A stretch of DNA of 64,000 nt from Clostridia bacterium (GTDB taxonomy: Bacteria; Bacillota; Clostridia; Oscillospirales; Acutalibacteraceae), in the NCBI GenBank assembly GCA_017397655.1, contig JAFQIG010000048.1:1-64000 (forward strand), read 5' to 3'. A program made the translations under genes and the position numbers. This document shows positions 35,809 to 44,340 of this stretch, piece by piece. The notes under the pieces are model-generated. The model was not told the origin of the DNA. It made no database searches and saw only the letters and a list, made by a program, of their open reading frames with translations. Numbering within the stretch: the stretch's first letter is position 1; every line of letters begins with the position of its first letter.

Positions 35809-36495
35809 TTAGGTTTCAACTTTATTCTTTGATTGAGATGCTCCGATTTGCTGTTTTTTGCCAATAGCGTTATCCTTTAATTGAGATATTTTCTCTTTTT
35901 CTGCAGATATTTCAGAGGTAAAGAATTCCTTTTCTTTTTTACTCAATGAGTCAGGAAGAAGTATAGGATAATGAAAAAACCATTCACTGCCGCTCCAATA
36001 TAAATTTTTATGTTCAAGTATTTCATCTAAGATGCAGTCCCAAATAAACTTCTCGTCTAAGTGAGGGTATAACTTTTTTTCATTTTCATAAAGAAGAGAT
36101 CCCAAACAATGTTTTTTCCATTCTTCTTCATTATACTGTTTCGAGAAATCATATGTTCCGCTATAGTGTTTTTCGACATAGAGAGGTCGATACAATCCTA
36201 TTTTCACTTTAAAAAAACTCGTATTATCATAAAAATAACTATCATGTGAACCATATTGTTTTCCGCATAATAAAACTACACTACTATAGCTTGTACCTAC
36301 TCCTTCGCACATTTCTTCTAATTCAGTATAAACATAAGCATAGTGCATTATTTGTTCACGATACTTTTTTACAAAAGCAACTCGCTTTTTATTGTCCAGC
36401 TTAATACTGATTCCTATAATCGCAAATGTTATTACACAAATTAATAAAAAGAATAAAAGAAAAACAACTGCTACAGTCAATAAAAACTCGAACAT
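35809..36495 (-). CDS. Membrane-anchored hypothetical protein
   Basis: 228 residues, start supported by AAGGAG six bases upstream. A strong N-terminal membrane helix (about residues 2-30, LLFFLLICVITFAIIGI) is followed by a soluble, aromatic-rich domain (HYAYVYTELEEMCEG, SGSEWFFHYPILLPDSL) and a polar Lys/Gln tail. AT content is higher than in the flanking genes. No domain recognised. It sits between a small Cys-rich ORF upstream and the frameshifted gene downstream, in one minus-strand unit with its own promoter. Confidence 0.65.
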   Translation of the reverse strand: MFEFLLTVAVVFLLFFLLICVITFAIIGISIKLDNKKRVAFVKKYREQIMHYAYVYTELEEMCEGVGTSYSSVVLLCGKQYGSHDSYFYDNTSFFKVKIGLYRPLYVEKHYSGTYDFSKQYNEEEWKKHCLGSLLYENEKKLYPHLDEKFIWDCILDEILEHKNLYWSGSEWFFHYPILLPDSLSKKEKEFFTSEISAEKEKISQLKDNAIGKKQQIGASQSKNKVET

Positions 36496-36558
36496 CTATT
36501 TTGTCTCCTTGTGTTAATGTGAAGAATTTTGATCATCAATTTATATTAATGTTTCCTT

Positions 36559-36750
36559 TTACAGTCTATTTTCTCTTGCCTTTTCAATCATTTCATTTGT
36601 TTTGTTAGGGTCGCCTCTAAATCTTGAACAAGCTTTCTCTGTTGCAAGCACCCACCTTCCGCTTACCTCGGTGCATTTAAAATGAGAACCATTCTTATTG
36701 TAAAGGTTGCAGTAGATACACATACCGCAACATCCATAATAACTTTGCAT
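36559..36750 (-). CDS. Small cysteine-rich protein
   Basis: 63 residues with a GGAGG site seven bases before the ATG. It opens with MQSYYGCCGMCIYCN, giving a C-C-x2-C-x2-C cluster, with further Cys at about 26 and 41. This looks like a small zinc- or metal-binding knuckle. No family named with certainty. First gene behind a good promoter. Confidence 0.65.
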   Translation of the reverse strand: MQSYYGCCGMCIYCNLYNKNGSHFKCTEVSGRWVLATEKACSRFRGDPNKTNEMIEKARENRL

Positions 36751-36800
36751 ATTTTAACCTCCAATATTTCCTACAATAGTAAATAATTCTTTATAAATTT

Positions 36801-36829
36801 AGTATAACAGTTTTAATTTTAAGAGTCAA
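36801..36829 (-). promoter_or_regulatory. Promoter of the AT-rich accessory block
   Basis: On the minus strand TTGACT (36824-36829), 17 bases, TATACT (36801-36806), about 45 bases before the Cys-rich ORF. Confidence 0.7.
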
Positions 36830-36899
36830 CACAAAAATAAGAAGCCATCTTAGTGATAATTGGGAATAATAATTGTTTTAAATGCCGATCTTGGGTTTG

Positions 36900-36936
36900 A
36901 AAAAGAAGAAACTGGACGATAAAATATCGTCCAGTC
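36900..36936 (-). terminator. Terminator after tRNA-Leu
   Basis: On the minus strand ACTGGACGAT ATTTT ATCGTCCAGT then TTCTTCTTTT, just after the CCA end. Confidence 0.8.
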
Positions 36937-36940
36937 ATCG

Positions 36941-37024
36941 TGGTGCGGATAACAGGGGTCGAACCTGCACGCTTGTGGCATAAGATCCTAAATCTTACGT
37001 GTCTGCCAATTCCACCATATCCGC
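36941..37024 (-). tRNA. tRNA-Leu(TAG)
   Basis: 84 bases with the long variable arm of class II tRNAs; acceptor GCGGATA/TATCCGC, anticodon loop TTTAGGA, encoded CCA. Confidence 0.95.
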
Positions 37025-37072
37025 ATATTCAGTTTATTAAAGTGTGCGTGTGACTCTTGCGGTGCCCAAAAT
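37003..37072. repeat. Direct repeat covering the tRNA-Leu 5' part, copy 1
   Basis: 70 bases, of which 37003-37024 are the first 22 bases of tRNA-Leu and the rest is upstream flank. Matches 37165-37234 with two or three mismatches (ATT vs GTC region). Confidence 0.85.
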
Positions 37073-37164
37073 TCGTTGCTCAGCATTAAAGCTTCGCCGA
37101 ATTTTGACCGCTGCGCCTTTGTCGCACTCCCTGTATCCGCCCCCGGCGGCGGTCGTGCTCAAAG

Positions 37165-37234
37165 CTGCCAATTCCACCATATCCGCATATTCAGTTTGTC
37201 AAAGTGTGCGTGTGACTCTTGCGGTGCCCAAAAT
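37165..37234. repeat. Direct repeat covering a tRNA-Leu 5' fragment, copy 2
   Basis: Second copy, 162 bases away, contains an orphan copy of the first 22 bases of tRNA-Leu with nothing of the rest of the tRNA. The 92 bases between the copies are GC-richer (CGCCCCCGGCGGCGG) and have no gene. Confidence 0.85.
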
Positions 37235-37272
37235 AAACATAAAAAACGAAGCTCGCAGTTTCCTGCGAGCTT

Positions 37273-37348
37273 TGGAGCGGATGACGAGGCTCGAACTCGC
37301 TACCTCCACCTTGGCAAGGTGGCGCTCTACCAGATGAGCTACATCCGC
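37273..37348 (-). tRNA. tRNA-Gly(GCC)
   Basis: 76 bases; acceptor GCGGATG/CATCCGC, anticodon loop TTGCCAA, T arm GTTCGAGCC, encoded CCA. Confidence 0.95.
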
Positions 37349-37408
37349 AACTGCAAGAAAGATTATAACAGCCAAAATCGATCTTGTCAACTATTTTTTA
37401 ATAATAAC

Positions 37409-37437
37409 TTGTAAAAATTTTAAATTCGTTGTAAACT
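37409..37437 (+). promoter_or_regulatory. Promoter of the GH130 operon
   Basis: TTGTAA (37409-37414), 17 bases, TAAACT (37432-37437); TATATT at 37437-37442 is an alternative -10. A short leader precedes the ATG at 37481. Confidence 0.5.
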
Positions 37438-37480
37438 ATATTAGTAAAAATGGTTTAATAAAAAGTATACGGTGATTGAT

Positions 37481-38410
37481 ATGGATTTTCTCAATATCGG
37501 ACAGGAAAAAAGCATATATGCGGACGGCCTGCATGACGATACAAAGGCGATACAGACGTGTCTTGACAAAATGCGGAACGGCGGAACGGTATACTTTCCC
37601 GACGGAGTATATCTGATTTCGTCAAGTCTCATATTTTATTCGGGACAATGGCTTAAGTTTTCCGACAATGCCGTTTTACTTCGATCGTCAAAGAGCGACG
37701 TTATCACAAAATACATGCTGGCGTCGTATTCGGATCCCGATGTGTGCGGATATGACGGAGTCAGTGATGTTGTGATTTCCGGAGGAGTGTTTGACGGCAA
37801 CGCAGAGCTCACCGAAAAGCTGACAATAGTAAACACCGTACATTGCAAAAACATCGTTATCAAAAACTGTCGGTTTGTAAACGGTTCCCTGTGGCATTAT
37901 ATAGAGCTTAATTCGACAAAAGAAGCAGTAATTCTTGACTGTGTATTTGACGGAAAAAGCTACACATCTGTAAGAGACGATCTGACAAGCGAGCTTGTAC
38001 AGATTGATGCACCGGAAGAGGGTACATACGGACCTGTATATAATTGTTACGGAGAGCTGATAGATTTTTGCCGTGATAAAACACCGTGTGAGGATATCCG
38101 CATAGCCTCATGTATTTTCAAGTGCGGAGGTTTTACGGCAATAGGACATCACGGTAATTATGATCATAAAAACATAGAGATAATATGTAATGTTTTTGAA
38201 GGTCGATCGGGCAACGGTAAAAAGAGCCGTGGATTTATAACATTTATGGAAAAGACTGACTGTATCACCGTTTCGGACAACGCTTTTATTGCGGATGAAG
38301 AAGCCGGAGAAGAGAGCATTGCGATCCGATCGGATAATCCGAAAGAAGAAGCACTTGTTGCAACGGGAAACAGCTTTAGCGGATATTTCAGTAAAAAAAT
38401 TCAAAGATAA
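37481..38410 (+). CDS. Right-handed beta-helix (pectate-lyase-like) protein
   Basis: 309 residues from the ATG at 37481 behind GGTGAT. The N-terminus (YADGLHDDTKAIQTCLDKM, GGTVYFPDGVYLISSSL) is the standard opening of pectate lyase superfamily and GH28-like beta-helix proteins. Later coils contain the repeated pattern NIVIKNCRF, EAVILDCVF, DIRIASCIF, NIEIICNVF. No signal peptide. Substrate likely a polysaccharide or oligosaccharide; activity (lyase, hydrolase, epimerase) not determined. First gene of the plus-strand GH130 operon, 11 bases before the next. Confidence 0.78.
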   Translation: MDFLNIGQEKSIYADGLHDDTKAIQTCLDKMRNGGTVYFPDGVYLISSSLIFYSGQWLKFSDNAVLLRSSKSDVITKYMLASYSDPDVCGYDGVSDVVISGGVFDGNAELTEKLTIVNTVHCKNIVIKNCRFVNGSLWHYIELNSTKEAVILDCVFDGKSYTSVRDDLTSELVQIDAPEEGTYGPVYNCYGELIDFCRDKTPCEDIRIASCIFKCGGFTAIGHHGNYDHKNIEIICNVFEGRSGNGKKSRGFITFMEKTDCITVSDNAFIADEEAGEESIAIRSDNPKEEALVATGNSFSGYFSKKIQR

Positions 38411-38421
38411 GGAGAATGACG

Positions 38422-39435
38422 ATGCCTGCAGTAACACCTGTTTTAAAGAGCAGCAGTTTTATTACAAGAAGAGATAAACCGATACTGACACACAAGGACA
38501 TTCCGTATCCTGCAACGCTGATATTCAATGCAGGAGTTGTAAAGTATAACGGAAAATACGTAATGGTTTTCAGGAACGATTACGGATGTACGGAGGAATC
38601 CTTTGCAAACGGTGACAGATTCAAGGGAACAAGCGTAGGAATAGCTGTCAGCGACAACGGAATTGACAACTGGGTAGTAAGAGAAAAGCCTCTTATTGAC
38701 AGCTGTGATATAAACGATAAAGAGATTTCAAGATACTATGATCCGAGAATCACATTGATTGACGGCAAGCCGTACCTTTGTCTTGCGATGGATACCGAAC
38801 ACGGAATCAGAGGAGCGATAGCAGAGGTTGATGATAATTTTGAAAGCTTCAACATTATCAGCACAACGGTACCCGACAACAGAAACATGGCACTTTTCCC
38901 CGAGAAGATAGGGGACAGATACGTAAGACTTGAAAGACCGTTCCCCGTATACGGAAGATGGGGCAAGGATCGCTTTGATGTCTGGATGTCAAAATCGCCC
39001 GATCTTCGTTATTGGGGTGACACGAGTCTGCTTCTCGGAGTTGAGGATGTACCGTTTGCAAATGACAAGTTAGGTCCTGCAGCACCTCCCGTCAAGACGG
39101 AAAAGGGATGGCTTACACTTTTCCATGCTGTAGACATTGACGAATCCCGAGGAAAAAACGGATGGGAAAAGGTATGGAAAAAGCGTTATACGGCAGGAAT
39201 CATGCTTCTTGACAAGGACGATCCGTCAAAGGTGATTGGCTTCTGCAAGGAACCGCTGATAGCTCCCGAAACGGAATACGAAGTAAACGAGGGCTTCCGT
39301 CAGAATGTTATCTTCCCGTGCGGAATGGTTCTTGAGGATTCGGGAGAGGTCAAGATTTATTACGGAGCATCCGACACGGTAACCTGTCTTGCGACTGCAG
39401 ATGTAAACGATCTTTTGTCTTTGTGCATAAAGTAA
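38422..39435 (+). CDS. GH130 beta-mannoside phosphorylase-type enzyme
   Basis: 337 residues; the ATG at 38422 fits the GGAG site best (an ATG two codons upstream is too close). Five-bladed propeller features of GH130: FNAGVVKYNGKYVMVFRNDYG (about 34-54, described in parts), YYDPRITLIDGKPYL (about 105-119), LERPFPVYGRWG and LFHAVDI. GH130 enzymes phosphorolyse beta-mannosyl linkages to mannose 1-phosphate, although some members are hydrolases. The adjacent transporter supports oligosaccharide uptake followed by phosphorolysis. Confidence 0.85.
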   Translation: MPAVTPVLKSSSFITRRDKPILTHKDIPYPATLIFNAGVVKYNGKYVMVFRNDYGCTEESFANGDRFKGTSVGIAVSDNGIDNWVVREKPLIDSCDINDKEISRYYDPRITLIDGKPYLCLAMDTEHGIRGAIAEVDDNFESFNIISTTVPDNRNMALFPEKIGDRYVRLERPFPVYGRWGKDRFDVWMSKSPDLRYWGDTSLLLGVEDVPFANDKLGPAAPPVKTEKGWLTLFHAVDIDESRGKNGWEKVWKKRYTAGIMLLDKDDPSKVIGFCKEPLIAPETEYEVNEGFRQNVIFPCGMVLEDSGEVKIYYGASDTVTCLATADVNDLLSLCIK

Positions 39436-39462
39436 GAAAACAATTGGTTTAATATTAAAGGA

Positions 39463-41217
39463 GTGTTTGAGCTGTTTAGCAAGGTGCGATCACTGATAAG
39501 CGAATTAAAAACTCATTGGCATCAACCTGCAGAGGGTAAATATGTACCTTATAAAGAATACGTGGATGTAGTGTTTGCGGTAGGAAGCAATTATGCAGGG
39601 TCAAAGGTTCTGGAGTACATAACATTTTTGTCCTCCTGTTACCTGATAATGTATCATTACAAACTGCCGTATCTGACCTTTTCGGTAATAAGCATACTTA
39701 ATATGCCGCTTGGATATATATCGGCGCTGATGTGGTGGTTTGTCTGTGACAATCTCGGCTTTTTGCCGAAAAAGACCGAACGTAAGCTTTACGCAGTATA
39801 CGTCGGAATGATGCTGTTCGGAATATCGACGATACTGTTTGACTATTCACGGCTGTTTGATCCGTCAAGCCCGTTTATCACATATCTCAACGGACTTGAG
39901 GGTATGAACGCTACAGCGTGCTTCAAGACGTTCGGAACTCACTTTTTGTACACGGGCTGGGTCGGAGCAAGAAATATCTTCTGGAGAAAGAAGCTTCTTC
40001 CCAAATACGGAAGATACAAATACTCGCTTTACTGCGACGTTATTCCAAAGTGCGTCATGGTCATTCTCATCGGATGGCTTCCCGTATACAACATTCCCGA
40101 TGTTGCAACCAGAGTGTGGGTAGCAAATCTTTTGTTTGCGACCTTCAATGTTTTCGGCTTTGCAAACAATCTTGAAACCTGTACAAGAAGCATCAGTCCC
40201 AATCTGCAGGAAAGAATTCTTGTCCGCAGCTATCCCGTCAAGATTTCTCATTTTTTCCACACGATAGTCAGCATTATACTGCCTGTCATTATCGGTATGC
40301 TTCGCTATGAGTGGGCTGATATAAATGTCTACAGGTATGTCATTCCGATAACATTTATCGTTCTTGCGATATTTACAATGTTCTTTGCAGGCAGGGTCAA
40401 AGAAAGAATTCCGCAACCGCCCGTCGAAAAGAAAGTGCAGATAAACTTCTGGGATGGTATGTTCGGTGTTCTTCACAACAAGTATCTGCTGATCAACAAA
40501 ATTGTCGAGCTTATTGATTCGCTCGGAAACGGTATGCTTCCGTTCGTAACGATAATTTACTTTTATACGTTCAGACTCAGCGGTCTGCCGTACAGCCTTC
40601 TGGTGGCACTTATATCGTTTGCGGGTACACCGCCAGATCTTATGTCACCGTATTTCCTTAAACGTTTTTCGTACAAACAGATTATGATATTCTATCAGGT
40701 AACACGTGCTCTCGGTAATGCTCTTATCGCAGGGGCTATGTGGTTCTGCGGTGATAATATCAATCTGTGCGGAACAATATGTGTTGTTGTCATGTTCTTT
40801 ATGGAGATGACAAAGACTGTTCCGACAACGGCAGGTCACGATATGAATGTCAGAATCGGTGACTACCAGATGTATCTGTCAGGCGAAAGACTGGAGAACT
40901 TTTCGGGAGTGTACGGATGGTTTACGGGACCCGTTACATCCTTTGTAGGTCTTATTATCCCCGTTTTACTTCTCAGATACGGATTTAACAGCAACTGGGA
41001 TGTATTGTTTATTGACGATTCCAGACGTAATATCATTGTAATCCCGCTTCTTGTCGATGTAGTCGGATTCCTGCTTATGACAATCCCATACTTTTTCTGG
41101 GATTATGACAGCAAAAAACAGAATATGGTTATGGAAGTGCTTAAGCGTCGTGCAGAGGTTACAGAAAAGAATGCACTTGAAGCAGGCGAAACCGTATCGG
41201 GAAGCTATAAAGGGTAG
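39463..41217 (+). CDS. GPH/MFS-type sugar transporter
   Basis: Up to 584 residues with about 11-12 membrane helices. A late DYQMYLSGERLENFSG segment (about 467-482) corresponds to the DxxxxxTGxR signature region of the melibiose-type (GPH) family. The start is unclear: GTG at 39463 sits directly on the AAAGGAG site, whereas CTG at 39472 has ideal eight-base spacing and the next GTG is at 39484. A leaderless-like or CTG start is possible. Placed after GH130, it is the likely importer of the mannoside. Confidence 0.75.
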   Translation: MFELFSKVRSLISELKTHWHQPAEGKYVPYKEYVDVVFAVGSNYAGSKVLEYITFLSSCYLIMYHYKLPYLTFSVISILNMPLGYISALMWWFVCDNLGFLPKKTERKLYAVYVGMMLFGISTILFDYSRLFDPSSPFITYLNGLEGMNATACFKTFGTHFLYTGWVGARNIFWRKKLLPKYGRYKYSLYCDVIPKCVMVILIGWLPVYNIPDVATRVWVANLLFATFNVFGFANNLETCTRSISPNLQERILVRSYPVKISHFFHTIVSIILPVIIGMLRYEWADINVYRYVIPITFIVLAIFTMFFAGRVKERIPQPPVEKKVQINFWDGMFGVLHNKYLLINKIVELIDSLGNGMLPFVTIIYFYTFRLSGLPYSLLVALISFAGTPPDLMSPYFLKRFSYKQIMIFYQVTRALGNALIAGAMWFCGDNINLCGTICVVVMFFMEMTKTVPTTAGHDMNVRIGDYQMYLSGERLENFSGVYGWFTGPVTSFVGLIIPVLLLRYGFNSNWDVLFIDDSRRNIIVIPLLVDVVGFLLMTIPYFFWDYDSKKQNMVMEVLKRRAEVTEKNALEAGETVSGSYKG

Positions 41218-41226
41218 GTGACAGAC

Positions 41227-42429
41227 ATGAGTAAAAAAACAAATAATACAGAAGAGCCCGTCATACTTAACATTCCCGATGATGAAATCTGGACTTATCA
41301 GGTAGAGGGTCTGGCACCTCCGAGAATCAACAAGCCCTACAGGCATTTTACATTAAAAAAGATAATTTTTGCTCTGACGATAATCGTTGCCGTATCTGTA
41401 TCGTGCTGGTTCAGTGTTCAGACGATACAGACAGACACGTTCAAGTACAACAGTACGGAGAACGGCTATGAGCTGACAAAGTTCAGCAATACGGGTAACA
41501 TAACCGTGCTGGACATAGATTTTGTGTCAGATATCGAATATGAATCGGACAATCCCGACGTAATGTCAAACTTTAAAATCAAAAAGGATACGTCAAAAAA
41601 GGTTACATCAGTCGGAAAGTATGCGCTTAACTGTGACGAAAAAATCAAGGTTATCACGATCGGAAAAGACGTAACCGATATTGATCCCAAAGCGTTCTAT
41701 TCGTGCTATGCGCTTCAGAGATTTGACGTTGACGAAAACAATCCCAATTACTGCTCGGTTGACGGAGTTTTGTATACAAAGGATATGAAACGTATTATCT
41801 GTCATCCGTGCGACCACGATGCATTTCTTGCAGAGCAGTTTGGATTTACACAGTACGATGAAAACGGTGTACCGACAGAGCCCGATGTCAACAGCAAGGA
41901 ATATGACAGATATGTTGAACAGGTGCTGACATTCGTTGTTCCTTCAAGCGTTGAAACGATAGGTGAGCTTTGCTTCAATTATGCAAACATAAAAAATGTT
42001 TATCTTCCCGAGGGTCTTAAGACTGTCGAAACACTCGGCTTCTTTAAAATGACACAGCTCAGTAGCATTTATTCGTACAAGGGCGAAGCGGAAGTTTCAC
42101 GCTTTGAGTCGGAAGAAGCACTCGGTGAAGTTTATGTTTCGTTACCTGACGGACTTTATTTTATAGGCTCGGATGCCTTCAGTTATAACCAGTCGCTGAG
42201 CTATATGTATATTCCGAAGAGCGTAACATACATAGGTCATCACGCATTCTGGGATACTGTTTACAAGCAGGACAACTCTCTTGCGGGAGTGACAGCCATC
42301 AATGCAGAAGCATCAGCCGAAGCTTTTGAAGCTGTTCAGACAGGTAATAACTGGAGACCGCAGTATGATTATCTCTTATTCAAAAAGAGCGTAGATATTA
42401 TTTATAATGCAAAAAGAGGTACTGAATGA
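41227..42429 (+). CDS. Membrane-anchored leucine-rich-repeat (BspA-type) protein
   Basis: 400 residues from the ATG at 41227 (AGGTG site). Short cytoplasmic N-terminus (about 42 residues), one membrane helix (about 43-65), then an extracellular LRR_5-type domain: repeats such as KVITIGKDVTDIDPKAFYSC, TFVVPSSVETIGELCF, NVYLPEGLKTVETLGF and YMYIPKSVTYIGHHAF. These are the Treponema/BspA-like repeats common in gut surface proteins. Its last four bases overlap the LMW phosphatase start (ATGA). Confidence 0.82.
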   Translation: MSKKTNNTEEPVILNIPDDEIWTYQVEGLAPPRINKPYRHFTLKKIIFALTIIVAVSVSCWFSVQTIQTDTFKYNSTENGYELTKFSNTGNITVLDIDFVSDIEYESDNPDVMSNFKIKKDTSKKVTSVGKYALNCDEKIKVITIGKDVTDIDPKAFYSCYALQRFDVDENNPNYCSVDGVLYTKDMKRIICHPCDHDAFLAEQFGFTQYDENGVPTEPDVNSKEYDRYVEQVLTFVVPSSVETIGELCFNYANIKNVYLPEGLKTVETLGFFKMTQLSSIYSYKGEAEVSRFESEEALGEVYVSLPDGLYFIGSDAFSYNQSLSYMYIPKSVTYIGHHAFWDTVYKQDNSLAGVTAINAEASAEAFEAVQTGNNWRPQYDYLLFKKSVDIIYNAKRGTE

Positions 42430-42866
42430 TAAAGGTAATGTTTGTTTGTCACGGCAACATATGTCGTTCACCGATGGCGGAATTTGTCTTTCGCAATATG
42501 GTAAACAAGTGCGGAATGTCCGATAAGGTCAGCGTTGCATCAAGTGCCGTCAGCCGTGAAGAAATAGGAAACGATATCCATTCGGGAACACGGAAGATAT
42601 TGACAAAGTACGGTATACCGTTTGAAAAAAGAAGAGCTGTTCAGATTACCGAACGGGATATGGACGAATACGATTATATTATCGTAATGGATGAATCAAA
42701 TCTTCGTTTATTGCGGCGTCTTGTCGGGGACAAGTCAAAAAAGGCGAGACGGATGTTACCCGGCAGAGATGTTGCCGACCCGTGGTATACGGGTAATTTT
42801 GAAGAAACATATAAAGATATATGTGAGGGCTGTGAAGCACTGATAAAAACTATTGGAAAAGAGTGA
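42426..42866 (+). CDS. Low-molecular-weight protein-tyrosine phosphatase
   Basis: 146 residues. P-loop VCHGNICRSPMAE (about residues 6-18, C-x5-R) and the acid loop DPWYTGNFEETY (about 119-130) are intact. It removes phosphate from tyrosine residues or low-molecular substrates such as phosphoarginine. Coupled to the LRR membrane protein by a four-base overlap. Confidence 0.93.
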   Translation: MIKVMFVCHGNICRSPMAEFVFRNMVNKCGMSDKVSVASSAVSREEIGNDIHSGTRKILTKYGIPFEKRRAVQITERDMDEYDYIIVMDESNLRLLRRLVGDKSKKARRMLPGRDVADPWYTGNFEETYKDICEGCEALIKTIGKE

Positions 42867-42870
42867 AACA

Positions 42871-43404
42871 ATGAGTAATATTTGGCATGATATAGATTCT
42901 GTCAGAGTCAGACCTGAAGATTTTGTTGCGGTTATTGAGATCCCGAAGGGAAGCAAGAAAAAATACGAGCTTGACAAAACAACGGGACTTCTTGTGCTTG
43001 ACAGAATACTTTACACATCAACACACTATCCTGCAAATTACGGATTTATTCCCCGAACCTTTGCGGATGACGATGACCCGTTGGATGTATTGGTGCTTTG
43101 CAGTGAATCCATAGATCCGTTGGTAGAGGTAAGATGCTATCCGATAGGTGTTATCACGATGATAGATAACAAGAGAAATGATGAAAAAATCATAGCCATA
43201 CCGTTTAACGATCCGACCTACAACTGTTATAAAGATATACAGGATCTTCCCGAGCACCTGTTTCAGGAGATGAAGCACTTTTTCTCTGTTTACAAGGCAT
43301 TGGAGGGTAAGGAAACAGCGGTTGATGAGGTTATGGGCAAGGATGAAGCGATCAGAATCATTACGGATACGATCGAAAGCTATAACAACAGGTTTGTAAG
43401 ATAA
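42871..43404 (+). CDS. ppa: Inorganic pyrophosphatase (family I)
   Basis: 177 residues from the ATG at 42871. IEIPKGSKKKYELDK (about 21-35), YPANYGFIPRTF (about 52-63) and the metal-binding DDDDPLDVLVL (about 65-75) are the family I signature. It hydrolyses pyrophosphate in the cytosol. Short distance to the upstream phosphatase (5 bases) and to hslO (11 bases). Confidence 0.93.
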   Translation: MSNIWHDIDSVRVRPEDFVAVIEIPKGSKKKYELDKTTGLLVLDRILYTSTHYPANYGFIPRTFADDDDPLDVLVLCSESIDPLVEVRCYPIGVITMIDNKRNDEKIIAIPFNDPTYNCYKDIQDLPEHLFQEMKHFFSVYKALEGKETAVDEVMGKDEAIRIITDTIESYNNRFVR

Positions 43405-43414
43405 CGGAGGACTT

Positions 43415-44290
43415 ATGGGTAAAATAACAAGAGTATTATCCCGTGACGGCAGTGCAATGGTAGTTGCAACAAATACAACCGACATTGTGTCAAAGGCTCA
43501 CGATATTCACGGATTATCAAAGACGATGACGGCAACGCTCGGCAGAGCGCTTACCGCAGCATCAATAATGGGTTCAATGCTTAAAAGTGACAATCAGTCG
43601 CTGACACTCAAATTCAGCGGAGACGGACCTGCAGGCGTTGTCTGCTGTGTCAGTGATTATCACGGTAACGTCAGAGGATATGCTGACAATCCCGAAGCAG
43701 AGCTTCCGCCCAATGCCAAAGGTAAGCTTGATGTAGGAGGAGCTGTCGGAAAAGGTCCGATGTATGTGCTGAGAGATCTCGGAATGGAACAGCCTTATGT
43801 CGGAGTAGCGCAGATTGTCAGCGGAGAAATAGCCGAGGATATTACAAACTACTATGCGTCGAGTGAGCAGACACCGACCGTTTGCGGATTGGGTGTGCTT
43901 GTCAACCGTGATTTTACTTGCCGTGCGGCAGGCGGATTTATGGTTCAGCTTTTGCCGTTTGCGGATGAAGAGACGGTTAAGCGCATTGAAGAGAATATCG
44001 GAAAGCTTGATCCCGTATCAAAGATGATAGATGACGGTCTGTCAGAGCTTGAGATAATCGGGCGTGTGTTTGACGGAATTGAGTTTGATGTACTTGATAC
44101 GTCAGAAACGGAATATAAGTGTAACTGCAACAGAGACCGCTACGAAAGAGCACTTTTCAGCCTTGGTAAAAAAGAGCTTCAGAAGCTGTACAACGAGGGT
44201 GAAAGCGTAGAGACGTGCTGTAACTTCTGTGGCAACAAGTATGTTTTTGAACTTTCCGAAATATCAGAGCTTATAAAGAAGGCTAAATAA
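43415..44290 (+). CDS. hslO: Redox-regulated chaperone Hsp33
   Basis: 291 residues. N-terminal domain with LGRALTAASIMGSMLK and GPAGVVCCVSDYHGNVRGY; the C-terminal redox switch has CNC (about 236-238) and CNFC (about 270-273), the zinc-binding Cys set. GGAGGAC ribosome site. Last gene before the operon terminator. Confidence 0.95.
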   Translation: MGKITRVLSRDGSAMVVATNTTDIVSKAHDIHGLSKTMTATLGRALTAASIMGSMLKSDNQSLTLKFSGDGPAGVVCCVSDYHGNVRGYADNPEAELPPNAKGKLDVGGAVGKGPMYVLRDLGMEQPYVGVAQIVSGEIAEDITNYYASSEQTPTVCGLGVLVNRDFTCRAAGGFMVQLLPFADEETVKRIEENIGKLDPVSKMIDDGLSELEIIGRVFDGIEFDVLDTSETEYKCNCNRDRYERALFSLGKKELQKLYNEGESVETCCNFCGNKYVFELSEISELIKKAK

Positions 44291-44294
44291 AATA

Positions 44295-44337
44295 AAGCGT
44301 ATTACTCAAGGATCATCCTTTGGTAATACGCTTTTAA
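44295..44337. terminator. Bidirectional terminator after hslO
   Basis: AAGCGTATTAC...GTAATACGCTT followed by TT on the plus strand and ending the minus-strand aldo-keto reductase gene. Confidence 0.75.
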
Positions 44338-44340
44338 TAT

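Noticed and set aside
37165..37190. A second tRNA-Leu gene
   Set aside because: Only the first 22 bases of the tRNA are present; the anticodon arm, variable arm and T arm are missing.
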